A stretch of 64,000 nucleotides of DNA, taken from Pyronema omphalodes. Lineage: Eukaryota > Ascomycota > Pezizomycetes > Pezizales > Pyronemataceae. The notes beneath the pieces are model-generated. The model was given only the letters and a program-made list of their open reading frames with translations, did no database searches and was not told the DNA's origin. The DNA lies in assembly GCA_024516155.1 (NCBI GenBank), contig JAJJXM010000029.1:496001-560000 (forward strand). The letters run 5' to 3'. Below, in pieces: positions 46,404-58,708 of this stretch (the first letter of the stretch is position 1; each line of letters begins with the position of its first letter). Both the position numbers and the translations under genes were made by a program.

Positions 46404-46900
46404 TTATGCCTGGAAATTCTTTGGTCGCCTGGTGGGGGAGGGGGAGTTAGTCAGAACCTTACTATAAAACATAGAGCACCTACTTGAAGAGCAAAATGTG
46501 AGGTTCGGGTGCGTGGATTTCGTAGTGTTGCCATCCCAAACTCTGAGTAATACCAAGGCCTCGCCATTCCTCCTCGTGCAGAATCTTGAGGGTTCCAGTC
46601 TCACTGTCGAAATAGTCCTTGGGAATTTGCTTGAGCATGTTCTTGGGTAGCATCACGTGCCTGCAGCACTGATCAGTATTGCTTTGTAGGAGTCGCACGA
46701 GGTTCACACGAACCTGTACTCGTAGTTCTTATCCGAGTAGCTGTAAAAGTGTAGTTAGTACCCAGTCTAGTCCAGCTACCAGTACTCAGCCACGACGAAA
46801 CCTACCGGTCAGAGTAGTGGATAGAGTCTGTGAAGTCGTCAAGCCGGCTGCGCTCCTCAAGGGTGAGAAGACGCGGGCGACGGGTGCGCTGCTTTTCCAT
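46404..46900 (-). CDS. CKS1: Cyclin-dependent kinase regulatory subunit CKS1
   Basis: This small adaptor binds Cdk1 and docks phosphorylated substrates in cell-cycle control. Exons: 46900-46806, 46740-46714, 46660-46484 and 46428-46404; predicted 107 aa, normal for the family. After a basic N-terminus ([20 protein letters not shown]) come the signature [20 protein letters not shown], spanning exons 1-3, then [20 protein letters not shown] and [18 protein letters not shown], and [10 protein letters not shown] at the end. The HxPEPH segment forms the hinge that controls domain swapping in the family. Exon 2 is a 27-nt microexon and the last exon is 25 nt; introns are 65, 53 and 55 nt. All phases agree. 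Confidence 0.97.
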
Positions 46901-47841
46901 GTTTGGCGTAGATGTTTAGCTGTGTTGGCGGAGAGAGACGGTGTTTAAAGCTGGAAGGAGACGAGAGTTGAACTTGGACTGATGTGGACCTATAAGTGCA
47001 CCGCATCAGCACATGGTCCGAGTCGAAGTAGGGCAACACCCAAGACGTGTCGAACGTGTGTTGATGTGGATGCGGAGGAGAGGTGAGGGTGGTCCAAGCA
47101 CACACGACCACAGAGAGTGTCGAAGGAGTGTTGTCGCGGGGTGTTGATGTATGAAAGACGGGCTTTCGCAAGCAGACTGGAATTACCTTGCTTCAGCTCA
47201 GTTCGAAAGGGCACGGCGAGAACAGTCGTCTTCGTCGTCGTTGTCGTCGTCGTTCGTCGTCGGTGGTGGAGAGGTAACTGAAGGTGTTGGTGTTGTGCGC
47301 GCAGAGACGGTAGCGGTTGTTTAAAGAGTCTAGAGTAGAGAGGGCAGAGACGGATAGGCTCCCGCGCCCACCAGCCACGCAAAATAAATCACAAAATAGC
47401 AATATTCATATTGTCGCATAGCATAGCAAATATAAGTTCGTTATGTTTATTCCAACAATAAAATTCGCGTGCCGTCGCAGTCATTCCTCGTCTCACGGCT
47501 CTCCCGTTCACTCCATCTTCAATTCCTCGCCGGTGCTTTGATCAAGATCTAGATAAGATAACAAAAAGTCACGGGACCACGTCAACCCGCGCTAGACTGG
47601 TCAGGTCTAGAGGTGTGTGAAACCGTTGGTTACCATCGCCGCAAGTGAAAGCCTCACACCAGTTGAACGCGACAGGCAAGTATCTCAACGTCCGGCGTCG
47701 CGCATATTTTCGCCTTCGATTTCCTCACGTTCCGGTCAAGAGTCGACAGAATTGCCAATTTTGCGACACCCAAACTGCGCGAATTTTGTTGCACCCCCAG
47801 GCTCTTTTTCGAAGACAATTTAGCAACAATATTGCCTATCA
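46901..47841. promoter_or_regulatory. Shared 5' region between divergent CKS1 and RSC4-like genes
   Basis: The starts of the two divergent genes are 941 bp apart, so this segment should hold both promoters. It has CGTCGT trinucleotide repeats (47230-47265) and a CACAC-rich stretch. No specific operator was recognised. Confidence 0.45.
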
Positions 47842-50219
47842 ATGGACCGGCGACGAGATGCTCAGGAACATGGTGAAGACGCGGATCGTGCGAGGAAGCG
47901 AAGAAAACAGTCGGTGAGTGCGCTTTGGTGATGCGGCGACGTAACGAGAGACAGGGCGTGAATGGTTGGTCGGTCGGGAACATCGAGAGGACCCCAAGAA
48001 CGCGCGACTCCCCCTCCAAACCGCCTTGTCCGGTTATGACTGACGCCAGCGGGGATCGACATGGTTGAGGACGAGAAAAGCTGACATTATTGCTGGTGAA
48101 TCAGAACGAGCCCAAAAGCTCCGCTGCCCTAAACGCGGTTCTTCGAGATGTCTTCGATGCGATGTGGAATTACCAGGAGAGGTAGTGGCCCTGGCTTTAT
48201 TGCGAACGAACTTCCCCTCGCTGAGCTAGTCGCTTACCGCACGATTTAGGAACCGCTACATACGCTTGTTATTTGAAGAGCTTCCCAGCCAGGTAGAGAT
48301 AATAGCTACAAACAAGATGGACAGTTGCTGACAGGTAGAAGGATGACTATCCCGACTACTATGCAAAGATCACCAACCCAATTTCGTTGGCAGAAATCAA
48401 GGTTAGTAGGATCAAATAAGCTTATTCGGTTAACCTGGCTAATAATTGTACCTGCATAGGCCAAAATCGACAAAAATCAATATACCAGTCTGAACGATAT
48501 GAAGAAGGATGTTTTTCTCCTTTGCGATAACGCTGCTACATACAACAAGCCTAAGAGCCAAGTTCACAGCGACTCAATACGTTACCGAAAATTGATGGAT
48601 AACTACGACGAGCCAACTCAGTCAGTTGAAACAAGTGCCAACTCTACACCCGCCAGAAGCTCTACCAGAGGATCCAAAAGTGGGCCAGCAGCTCAGCAAC
48701 AAGCTATGTTGAGAATTATTGATGGAATGTTGAGTCTGGAGCATGAAAGGTATGGAATAGTTTTTCATATTCTTCTCATTGAAATTGATTTTTGATGATT
48801 CAAAAATGTTTCAAAATACTAACAATAATTATAGTGGTGGACTCATCTCTCAAGCATTCAAGAATTTGCCCAGTAGAAAATTCTGGGCCGACTATTACCA
48901 TACCATTGAGCGTCCTATTTCGTTGAACCAAATTCGCACCAGAATTCTTAATAACGTTTACGAAAACTGGACGACTTTTGAAGAAGATGTTTTATTAATT
49001 CGCAAAAACGCCGAAGCCTACAACGCCGAAGGTAGCGATATTGTTGAAGACGCCCGTACCCTCGAAGTAAATAAAATAACTCATCCTCAAATCAATACCT
49101 GCCTGCTAAGTATTATATATAGAAATTCTTCCTCTCCAAACTCCACGACGAAAAGGCCAAGATCGGCGACCCTGCTCCCAGCGGCATTAAACTACGACTT
49201 AACGTCCCTTCAGCCTCAGCGGAGAACCCAATGACCCCGGCTCCCAAAATTAAACTTAATGTCAAGTCATCCCTCAAGCCACCTCCTTCTACCAATGGCA
49301 AAGCATCACGTTCAGCCAAGATTACACCACCAGCTCCAACCCCAGCTCCTGAGCCCGTTACCACCCGTGTAACTCGTCAGCGTGTAGTTACCCCCACTCC
49401 CTCAGCAACTACATCAGTGCCCACTAGAGCAACCCGCTTGGACAGTATCCGTACCAACGGCAATCCAACCCCACCAAATAATCATGTTGAGCCTAGAAGA
49501 TCCGAAACTCCCCAGCAACCACAGATTCCTAGAATGAGTCAGCCCCCTCGAAATGCTAGTTTCTCTCCAATGCCGAACCAGCTCCCGCCAACGTCTGCAC
49601 CTAACCAACAGCAAATGGGTTATGGCCAGCAACCAGCTTACGCAAGTCATCAGGAACCCGTGTTGAGAGGTGAAGGAAAAGGTATGTTCTGATCAATTAT
49701 CTAATTTCCTTAAGATAGTTACAATCACAAGATCGCACGCGATTGCTAACTATTATACTAGACGCTTCACATGCATTAATCAGCTCTCTCACCCTGACCT
49801 CTTCCTCCATCATGTCCCCATTAAAATTCTCCCAAGTCCTCCTTCCATCAGAAACTAAAGTTACCTCTCAATACTATGTCCACCTCCCCTCGGAATTCGA
49901 CACACTCACCCTAACCCCTACCTTATCTCAAGCCCTAATTGCAAAAGATATGTACATCGTCCGAGTAGTCCATTGGTCCACACACCCTGGAAATCCCGGA
50001 AACCCTGGAATCAATAAGATGATTCCTCCAAGTGGCCAGAAGGGTAGAAATGAACCGGTTTACAATGTTAGACTTCATTTAGGGGTTGTTAATACTGTGG
50101 AGGTTACTGCTGTTACCCAGGCAGCCTCGGGTCAGGGCAGAAATAATTCAGGGCCTAATGGTGTGGAAAGATGGGAGATGGAGAGGTTTAGGGTTTTTGT
50201 TAGTAGTTTGCAACAGTAA
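47842..50219 (+). CDS. RSC4: RSC4-like double bromodomain chromatin-remodelling subunit
   Basis: It probably tethers the RSC remodelling complex to acetylated histone tails. Eight exons: 47842-47913, 48105-48181, 48250-48292, 48339-48401, 48460-48749, 48835-49066, 49123-49681 and 49762-50219; predicted 597 aa. A basic N-terminus (RKRRKQ) precedes bromodomain 1 (about 25-135: LRDVFDAMWNYQERNRYIR, KDDYPDYYAKITNPISLAEI, CDNAATYNKPKSQVHSDS). Bromodomain 2 (about 165-275) contains FWADYYHTIERPISLNQIRT and NAEAYNAEGSDIVEDAR; the acetyl-lysine Asn is present in both. A Pro/Thr-rich linker follows, then a C-terminal domain (about 430-597, FSQVLLPSETKVTSQYYVHL to RFRVFVSSLQQ) like that of Rsc4. There is no BAH domain, which argues against Rsc1/Rsc2. 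The many short introns (46-191 nt) all keep phase. Confidence 0.9.
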
Positions 50220-52009
50220 GTGGTTGCTCCAGCGACGCTGTGCTGCTGGTGGTAGTCATGGTATCATAGTGTCAGGGTGTCAGGGTTTTCGGGGTATTGA
50301 TGGTTATGGCGCCGGCGAAACGGATAAAGAACATGGTAGGTTATATTATTCTACCGAGATAAGATAGCTGCAGGGGATAAGATGAGGAAGATGTTTATGG
50401 TGCCAGGATGTGGAAATGGCATGTGATGTCTATGGATAGGCATATCCGGAAGAATTAGAAGAATATGTTATGGTTACTAGGATGTCATTAGGAGAAGTCC
50501 GTGTGAATCATTTATGATATATTGAGGATCTTCTTGGAATCCTAGGAACTGGGATGAGGATGAGGAGGATGGAGATGGGGTTGGGGTGTTTGATGATAAT
50601 ATTGTTTGTTACGGGTTTAAAAATCGGCTTTTGTTAGAAGAGTCAAACTTGAACTTGAAACAAGAAGAGAAGGTTAGTTAGTTAACGTTAACTGAACGCA
50701 AACGAAATGCAAGGAGAGAAAATGGATTGGGAAAGTCTGGTATGTTTATCGGTAACATTTGTTAGTAGAAGAGAAGAAATGGTATAGGGCTTGTGTTTTT
50801 TTTTTCTTTTTGCTTTTCTATGCTTTTGTATAACGGAGGGTTTCAAGGCGTCTTTGTTTTCTGCTTTCTGACTTTGAGTCTCCTTTTATGTATTTCTTCT
50901 AGGCTCTATTTTTTCTATTTTTTATTTCATTTTTACATTTGTCTTCTTCTCATTTTCTTCATGCAGAATTTGTGCTTTCTCTCTCCTTTTTTTTTATAAA
51001 AAAGAAACGGAGGAATTGTAGTTATGAATGAGGACTGGACTTACCTTTTTTTCCTATCAGTTTCCGTAACTTAACATTTTTAAATCTCAAGATTTTTTTT
51101 ATTCAAGTTCCACAATTTCCCCTCTTTTCTGATGATTTGAATTGAAGATGATGGTCTGGGACGATATAAATGGATGCCAATGGGTTGTAGTGGTGGTGGG
51201 TGTTCAGAATTTCATAAGCAATATGATGTGCAGTTGAGTCAATTGGGCTACATTAGGATCATCCCCATAATATGATTAATGATAAAGAATTGTGGAGTTG
51301 GGGATCGAGATGAGACATTGATAGTGGATATGCAATCGCGGGGCCCCACAATGGGGTATGGGGTATGCATTAATTGAATCCGAGGTACATACCTGCTATG
51401 TTGTGCATTCACATCAACTTCTTGTACACGTCTTGACATTGATAATTATTGACCATTAACCATATTCCAAAACTTTGCACAATGTACCATGACTTGTGAT
51501 ATAGATACTGTGCCGAACCGCGGTAGGTAACAATTAATCCCACCTTGAACCGTACACCGGTATCTTGGAGCTTTATTTTTTTTTAACTGCCTCTCTAACC
51601 CAATCCCCAGACTGATATGTATGATGCAACCAACCACCAACCACCAACCACCAACTGGGACTGGACTCTCAGGCTTCAAATCCGAGGCACCACGTGTGAT
51701 CAACGCGCATCCTTACCCATCAAGGACTTGACCTATGAGCCCCTCTATGCCACCATCTTAGGGAGGGGTGGATACTATTTTCGGTTGCGCCGACGCGGAC
51801 TCCCCGGGCTTCTCCATGTCTGGATGGGATGGGTAAGGAAACAGCGGGACCTTGCGGTAGGCCGTTGACTGACAAGGCAAGCCTGGTTGAGCTTGTGATT
51901 CGGACAAGGAGAAGTGGAGGGGAGGGGAGGGGAGGGGGATGGAATGGGGAGCCTTTATCGGCCGTATCTAGATCAAAAGTAGGAGCGGAGGTGAGGTGAG
52001 GTGAGGTAA
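50220..52009. other. Intergenic region
   Basis: It contains a T-rich block at 50793-50998, CCACCAACCACCAACCACCA repeats at about 51633-51655, a GGGGA repeat at about 51913-51935 and GAGGT repeats at about 51989-52007. No gene was recognised. The right end is the promoter of the lipocalin-like gene. Confidence 0.5.
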
Positions 52010-52015
52010 TATAAA
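52010..52015 (+). promoter_or_regulatory. TATA box of the lipocalin-like gene
   Basis: TATAAA lies 140 bp upstream of the ATG and is followed by a CT-rich leader. Just upstream are several AGGGG-type repeats that resemble stress-response elements. A strong, inducible promoter is plausible but inferred. Confidence 0.5.
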
Positions 52016-52149
52016 GCCCCCTCACTTTCTTTCACGAAGTCGTTTCCACTTCTACTCATTACTCCACCTCCATTCTTTACAACAGCGAGACACACGATAT
52101 CGAAAACCCATCAATTCTAATCATCCAACGAGACAAAAGATATCAAATC

Positions 52150-53307
52150 ATGGCTGCCCCAAAGGATATGACTACCCTGGATATCACAGGAAGATGGATT
52201 ATGAATAAGACTTTGAGTGAGGATACTTCTGAGATCTTGACTCTTGTAAGTAACTTTTGTCTTGTCTTTCCTTGACATTCCCCACCTTCCCTACACCTGA
52301 CCATTGTGTTGTGCTGTGCTGTGCTTCGACTACGCGGTATCGCGACGTCATTTGCGTCCATTGTCACGACTAGAGTTTTATAGTCTCGACACGAAAGTTC
52401 CAAGCATGAAGCACCAAGCATCAAGCACCAAGCTTCCCACCGGGCCGTTCCTCTGTTCGTTCGTTGTTCCCTGGTTCCTTGGTGCTGTATGGTATCTACA
52501 TATGGCACCATACCTGTACCCTGGACTGGAGCATTTTGGTTTCCCTACCCACATACATACGGGCCTGTAAGCCTTGCGGGGCTTGATGGTGGTGCCTTAG
52601 AGGATCGGGGTCTCGACTAGTTTCGCATCTTCACCGGCGTCGGAACATTTTTTCTGCCTTGCGTTTTTTTTTTATCCAGATGATGGTGTCTGTTGGTACG
52701 CTAACAGTTGTACCTAGCAAAACGTAGGGTGGGTGACGCGCACAGCGATCGGGTTGGCGACTATTACTTTGGATATTAAACACTTCAAAGATGATGAAGG
52801 GGTTGAGCATATCGATATTCAACAGACTATGACTGGAGGAATCAAGGGTACCGAAGAGAAGCGGACTCTTGATTCCGTTGAAAGGGCTCACAAAGACCAT
52901 ATCTTTGGAAATGTTGTAGGAAAGACGAAGAGATGTAAGGTTGAGGAGGTTGAGGATGAATACCTCAAGGCTGGATGGGAATTGTCTATGCTTGAGGAGG
53001 GGGTTATTGATAGTTATGTCGTCAATGAGGAGGTCGATTGGGTGGCGCATCAGGTGGGTTTAACTGCTCTTTCTCCTGTTCCAGAGATATTGGCGGCTGG
53101 TTATTATTGGAAAGGGATTTTAAGGGGATTCCGCAATAAATGGGGATAAAGGCTGACTTGAATGGCTTGATACAGATTTGGGGATTCGAAATCATCAATG
53201 GTGAGAAGAGATATGTCCGCCATGTAAGATTTGAGAAGAAGGGAAACAACGCAAAGGTCATCACCAGGAAATTGGTGTACGACTACATCGGACCTATTCC
53301 TGCGTAA
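52150..53307 (+). CDS. Fungal lipocalin/fatty-acid-binding-like protein
   Basis: Exons: 52150-52245, 52718-53053 and 53176-53307; predicted 187 aa, with introns of 472 and 122 nt. The start MAAPKDMTTLDITGRWIMNK and the segments VGWVTRTAIGLATITLDIKH, IDIQQTMTGGIKGTEEKRTL and the end KVITRKLVYDYIGPIPA match a family of small cytosolic beta-barrel proteins common in ascomycetes, described as lipocalin- or FABP-like. I know the family by its sequence pattern, not a proven function; binding of a small hydrophobic ligand is inference. There is no signal peptide. The first intron is unusually long for this window and contains a GCTAAC branch site before TACCTAG. Confidence 0.85.
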
Positions 53308-53562
53308 ATATGCATTTCATATCTCATTATTTCTCCTTTGTACTATCGATTATCCTTAATCCTATTTCCATAGCTCTGTAGGCGGTATGTTATGTAGTAA
53401 GAAAACCAAACAAACAGATACCAAATTATCCATCATTCATCATCGTCATTACCATATCATGGACAAGTGCAGCTTTCAAAAACACGCAAAAAACTCAAAT
53501 CCCAAAAATCATAACCTCATCTCATCACGGCCTCGGTCACCTCATAGTGTAAGGTTTACCTC

Positions 53563-54336
53563 TTACCGATCATAATTCACCACACCCTCCACAATCCACA
53601 ACTCCCCATTCTCAACCGGATCCTTCCTCTGCCCAACCTTAATATCTCCGGGCATAACAAACCTATCCCCGCCTCTTTCCTCCCACCAAATCTCGACTCC
53701 CTCCACAGTCTTCCTCCTCTCCCCCTCCTTCCACGGTCCCTCTTCACCCCACAAAACACAATGCGCCCCCACAAACCTCCTCTCATTCCTCCTCAACCTA
53801 TCATCCCCCTCCAACTCCCTATACTTCTGATCCACCACCGAGTCTTCCAACATCATATCCTCTGGCTCCTGCCAAGGCGGTCTAGGTAGGGACTGTATCG
53901 CGCGGTTACTGGGGGCTAGAACCGTAGTGTTGATAGTACGATTCGATAGCAGCTCTGAAATACTGGCGACGGATCTTGCAAGAGAGGAGAATACGGCGAT
54001 TTGTTTATCCAGCGAGATAATGTCGCCGAGGAGTGGTGAACCCGGGGGTTTGTCGGAGGAGGTTAGGGACATTAGTGGTTGCTGCTGTAGTTGTAGCTGT
54101 AGTTGTAGCTTTCTTTGTTGTTGTAGTTGTTGCTGTCTTTGTTGCTGCTGTTGTTGCTGTTGTTGTTGTTGTTGTTCTTCGTAAACCCGATTAGAAGTAT
54201 CAACAAACACCCGTAAAGTGTCGGGAGCTTCTGTGGCCTCTAAGCCAAGAGATTTCTGAGTTTCTGGTTGGATTTGAGATGCGACGATAACGGAGCTTAG
54301 AAGTAATGGTAGGGTGCTGGAAAGGCGAAATTTCAT
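53563..54336 (-). CDS. Secreted FAS1 (fasciclin) domain protein with Gln tract
   Basis: This is a single-exon gene for 257 aa. The N-terminal signal peptide MKFRLSSTLPLLLSSVIVAS is followed by a short linker, then a Gln-rich tract at about residues 54-90 encoded by CAA/CAG runs (54109-54180). The C-terminal half contains one fasciclin-like domain: AVFSSLARSVASISELLSNR, TVLAPSNRAIQSLPRPPW, GAHCVLWGEE, and the end NGELWIVEGVVNYDR typical of the H2 strand. FAS1 domains mediate adhesion at the cell surface. The domain is short and no GPI signal is seen. The gene is convergent with the lipocalin-like gene, with 255 bp between stops. Confidence 0.82.
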   Translation of the reverse strand: MKFRLSSTLPLLLSSVIVASQIQPETQKSLGLEATEAPDTLRVFVDTSNRVYEEQQQQQQQQQQQQRQQQLQQQRKLQLQLQLQQQPLMSLTSSDKPPGSPLLGDIISLDKQIAVFSSLARSVASISELLSNRTINTTVLAPSNRAIQSLPRPPWQEPEDMMLEDSVVDQKYRELEGDDRLRRNERRFVGAHCVLWGEEGPWKEGERRKTVEGVEIWWEERGGDRFVMPGDIKVGQRKDPVENGELWIVEGVVNYDR

Positions 54337-56082
54337 GATATCTGGGGGGTCGTTGGGAGACTTTGCGTGGGTGGGTGGGTGGGTGGTCGGGTTTTATAAG
54401 GGTGAAGGGTGAAGGGCGAAGGGCGAAGGATGATCTGATGATGATGATGATCTGGGGTGGGGTGGGTTGATCTTGATTTTTTGGGGCGGGTTCGTGGGTA
54501 TGGTGCGACGACTGCGACTGCGACAACTGCAACTGCGATGGACCATGTGCTGTGGTGCTGTGCTGAGGGTTGCGGCGGATTGGCTTGCTTGAGCCTTGAG
54601 CCTTGCTTAGTTGGACTCCTAGGCGCTGAAGCTAGGTTGGTGGGGGAGGGAGCTTACATAGAACTTAAAAATTCTGGGCACGTGCCGATAGGTTGGGTTG
54701 GGTTGGGTTGGGTTGGGTTGTCTAGGGTTCGTTTTTGGGAAGGTGGTATGTATGGTGTGGAAGAGAGCTTGTGATAGGGTGGAGGTCATGCTGTGGTTGA
54801 TGGTTGGGGCTATGTACTGTATGTACAACTCTAGGGATGTTTCTCTATGTATGAAACTATTTGCTTTTCATATTTGTTTTTTATGGAGTACAGTAGTATT
54901 TGAATTGAAATGGTTAGTTTATTTGATCTTGTACTCTGGGATAGAATGGGTGGCTCAAGCTGTGGTATTGATTGGCATTTGTTTTGGTAAAGAATATATA
55001 CTGAAGTTATTACGCCACGCCAAGGTTATTGATTGATATAGTTTAAATGCAGTCTGAAGATGAAAAATAGTTCATCAATGTGTATCATTTTGGTAATCAA
55101 AAGCCTCCCATACTCCATCTTGGGCCCATCTATAATATCGATATATATATCATCAGTTATACATAGATATATTCAATACATATACTTATGAGCTTGAAAT
55201 TCTCTACGAATTCGATGAATAAATAACAAAAATTCGGGAATTTTCACGGTGCGCCGTATAACCGTCTATATTTTTCATCTTCGTCCAAGTTCAACTACTT
55301 TTTGCGGGAGGATATAAACCATCTATGCTAACCTAGACACATGACAAAAAGAGTTTTATGACCGTTACACTCGGTATGGTATTTAGGGTGAAGCTATTTT
55401 GTAGTTATTCTCACACATCATCTCAAAAGAGACAGGAAAAACAAAATATCTTCAGCAACATAATTTCGCCTGACGGATCACTCGGTTATTCATGTACAAG
55501 AACCAGGCTTTAGCTCTTAGTCAAATTTCACGGTGGGGAAGTACATATAACATTGATGTTTTCAAAGAATTGTATCGGCTTCGTTTGTGGTACTTATCAG
55601 GAAGGGGAGAAATCACCGAATAGGTAATAAATTTTACTGGCCTGGGTAAGGGGTATATTCCAATGTTGGCCGATCCGGACGAATTGACTTTCCACGGGAT
55701 CCGATTAGAAATTGAGGTAAGCAGATATAGAGAAAGTTGAAATATGCTTTGGAGTGTATTTCCTAGAGACAATATTTGTCACTGGCAGACCAGTCACCAA
55801 ACGCCGAGGAAGAATTTAGAAGAGAAAACCACCGTTTATTTACCATACTGGCTAGAACCGATTTTTATATGAAACGCTGGCTAAGTGTTGATTATTAAAT
55901 ATCGAAGCGCAGTATCACCCAAAAACTAGGGCGGCTGGGTTTGAATTTTCTTATCTACTCTTCTGTATGTTTCAGCAATACTGGCGCGTTAGGAAGACTC
56001 CAGGTGGTTTAGTGATATCCCATGAAGCCCGAGTATGTATATCGACAATCAAGAGCAGAGATCAAGAATGTATTAAACATTA

Positions 56083-56114
<32 letters not shown>

Positions 56115-56282
56115 AAACATATCAACCCCGAAAAACCAAATATACCCGCAAGGTATCCTTCATAACCTATCCGAAGATACGCATAAACAATATAACCTAC
56201 ATCCCCAAACTCCTCTCTGCACCAAATCTCTATTCCTCCTCTAGAGTCTAGATGATCAGCATTCTAGAACCAGCTTCATTTT
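54337..56282. other. Intergenic region
   Basis: It has a GGTGG/ATGATG-rich promoter-like stretch next to the FAS1 gene, a (GGGTT)n microsatellite at about 54691-54720 and a C20-A13 homopolymer pair at 56085-56117. No gene was recognised. Confidence 0.5.
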
Positions 56283-56756
56283 TCACCACCCATCACCCAT
56301 ACCATCCGGGATGCTACTATCCCAACCCCCCTCAATATCCACTTCCGCCCATGCATTCCCCGTATCCTGCGTATAACCCACATATCCAGCTACACAGCCC
56401 CAATCTTTTGCATTCTCTACACCCCTTCCATTATCCTCCCGCCCCTCCCGCCCCTCCCTCCCCTCACCCCCCACGCTTCCACCCCGTCCACTCATCCACT
56501 CATCCAGCCCCACCATCACCTCCGCACAAAACCCCCAAAATCTACCACCGATAAAACCCGCAGTATGTAAATTATCACCTACCCAATTCGCAAGGTCCGG
56601 GGGTATTCTACTTCTGTGTGATCGTTCATATAGCGATATACACAGGAAACAGAGGATATACCAGGCGAGGTAGTTGTAGGATGTGAAAGGAGGGAATGGT
56701 GGGAGGCTTGGCATGGGGTTGGAACAGAGGAGGAGGTAGAGGATTGGTTGGAGCAT
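56283..56756 (-). CDS. Hypothetical small membrane-associated protein
   Basis: A 157-codon ORF starts CACAAAATGC, an acceptable context. It has a hydrophobic N-terminus (MLQPILYLLLCSNP) and a second hydrophobic helix (YNYLAWYILCFLCISLYE), then a soluble tail with LYERSHRSRIPPDLANWV and Gly-rich sequence encoded by GGGCGGGAGGGGC repeats. I do not recognise a family. An opposite-strand ORF (56252-56554) is Pro/His-rich and looks like its shadow. Coding status is uncertain. Confidence 0.35.
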   Translation of the reverse strand: MLQPILYLLLCSNPMPSLPPFPPFTSYNYLAWYILCFLCISLYERSHRSRIPPDLANWVGDNLHTAGFIGGRFWGFCAEVMVGLDEWMSGRGGSVGGEGREGREGREDNGRGVENAKDWGCVAGYVGYTQDTGNAWAEVDIEGGWDSSIPDGMGDGW

Positions 56757-58708
56757 TTTGTGGATATGATAGGGAGGGGAAAAGATGGTGATGATGCTGA
56801 TGGTGGTGGTAGGAGGGATGGAGGCGGGGGTTGGTGATGTTCAGGGGACTGGGATTGTGGAAGGGGATTAATAGTATGTAGAATATTGCTTTGTGCTCGG
56901 AGATATTAGATAACAAGGAAAGGATGTGCGAGATCCAGGGAGGTATTTTGATAAATATATATAAGGTTATAATGGGGATCAACATGATACGTTCGCTTTT
57001 AGTTCGAAGAAAAAGTAAAGGTATCAATTGATCAAGACGAGCTACATATCAGACTCTGGTAAGAGACGCAGATTGCAATTTTCGAATCGCAGATTGTTTA
57101 TTGTAATATAAATTCAGCGCTATTTCGCATTCTATAATGGTGCAATTGCTAATACAGTGTAGAAATATATCCAGTATGACGTTTACGATAGAATTACCCT
57201 GCTAAACTGAAGGAAATGAGAACAAGAATAAGGATGAGCCTATCCGGTGCTATAGGTAGAAAAAGTCACCATAAACATCGAATGTATAGAGCTGTTACGT
57301 ATTAATATAGCCGTGATATTTATTCAAACAACTCAATACAAGAAAGGCCCGCTTCCTTGTAAAACAGGGTGACTCTATTCTTTACCTGTCTTGAAAGAGA
57401 AACGGACTTTCACGAGAAGAAAGACAGAAAAGAAAGAGGGATTCAAACAGGCTTCAAACAAAAATGTCAGGCTAGGCTTCACCCGACTTTCGAATGGGAT
57501 ACTACTAGGAGTGTATTAAAATTTGATAGGGGCTCCAGGCGCACTAAAAAGACGTGAGATACGAAAGGACTATAAGGCACTACACAGACATAAGGTATTT
57601 AATATTAATGGGGGGGAAAAACTGTGAAGAAGCCAGGAAGGGTCCGAGACCTTATATACCCTGTCCACTGCGATATACACACGGCACATGTACAGGATAT
57701 CCGTAACTCAGCATCAAACATTCGCTAAGATATCATATCAAATCTCATCCCCTTAATAAAAGATTACTTATATCTTCTAGAAATAATCAAGAGCTGTATC
57801 TGAGACTGTTTATTTACCCACAAATCCCCAAAGCTGTAAGTTGAAGCCTAATTTTGTGAATTGTGCTGTTGAAACATACATCGACGCACAGGAAATTTAT
57901 CTATATATCTACCCTGCCTTAAAGCAACTCTACTGCAGGTGACATTGCCGATTCCTCGTCGTAGTTAATGGAATCAGGATCTTGGAATTTATAAGTCATT
58001 ATGTAATATGTTTCAATTTCAAATACTGTAAGTAATAAATGTCATGTCATGTCATGTCATGTCATTTATTTTTTCTTTATCATTCCCTCTTCATCCATTC
58101 TCTACATCCATACATGTTACCCGCAACTGTAATAGAATAAGCAAAAGTCAGAAAAGACCTTTGTGGAACGTTTCGAATTTGGACAGGCGGATATGTGTCA
58201 CGGGAAATTTGAATCTTGATCGGAATGATATTTTAGTTTTTGGGCTTCTTTTTTTGCGATGGATGTGAATGGTGGACTGGCAAACAATAAGCATGTAGGT
58301 CGATTAGTCAAGACATTTTGATATTGCTCTAATTATAGAGTAAAATATGAGTGTAGTTATCCCCATAAGTTGTGTAAAGTTTCGGGCTGTCTGTAGTGAC
58401 TGTTAGTATGGTAATTTCAAATTGTAGGGAGGTTTTAAAAACAATCAAGTGGTCTATCATGGAAGAAAGGAGATGAGCAAATACCGTTGGTGGCGGTGCA
58501 ATGTAAATCATGAGACACAGGTACCAGATATCAGTAGTGGAAGAAAAGTGGGTTTTGTATGTCTGGGTGGACAGAAAGGTTCTGCTAATAGCCTAGTGAA
58601 GGGTGTGCATATGGCCAAAGCCCCGACTAGGTTTCCTCAAATTCACACTCTTACCCGGTATGGAAATTTCAGTTTGCACATAGAGAACAGTATCTTTCAT
58701 TCAGCATA
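56757..58708. other. Intergenic AT-rich region
   Basis: No gene was recognised. A (TGTCA)n pentamer run lies at about 58041-58065. Confidence 0.5.

Noticed and set aside
53927..54184. Plus-strand Cys-rich ORF
   Set aside because: The Cys/Ser run is the antisense of the Gln tract in the FAS1 gene.
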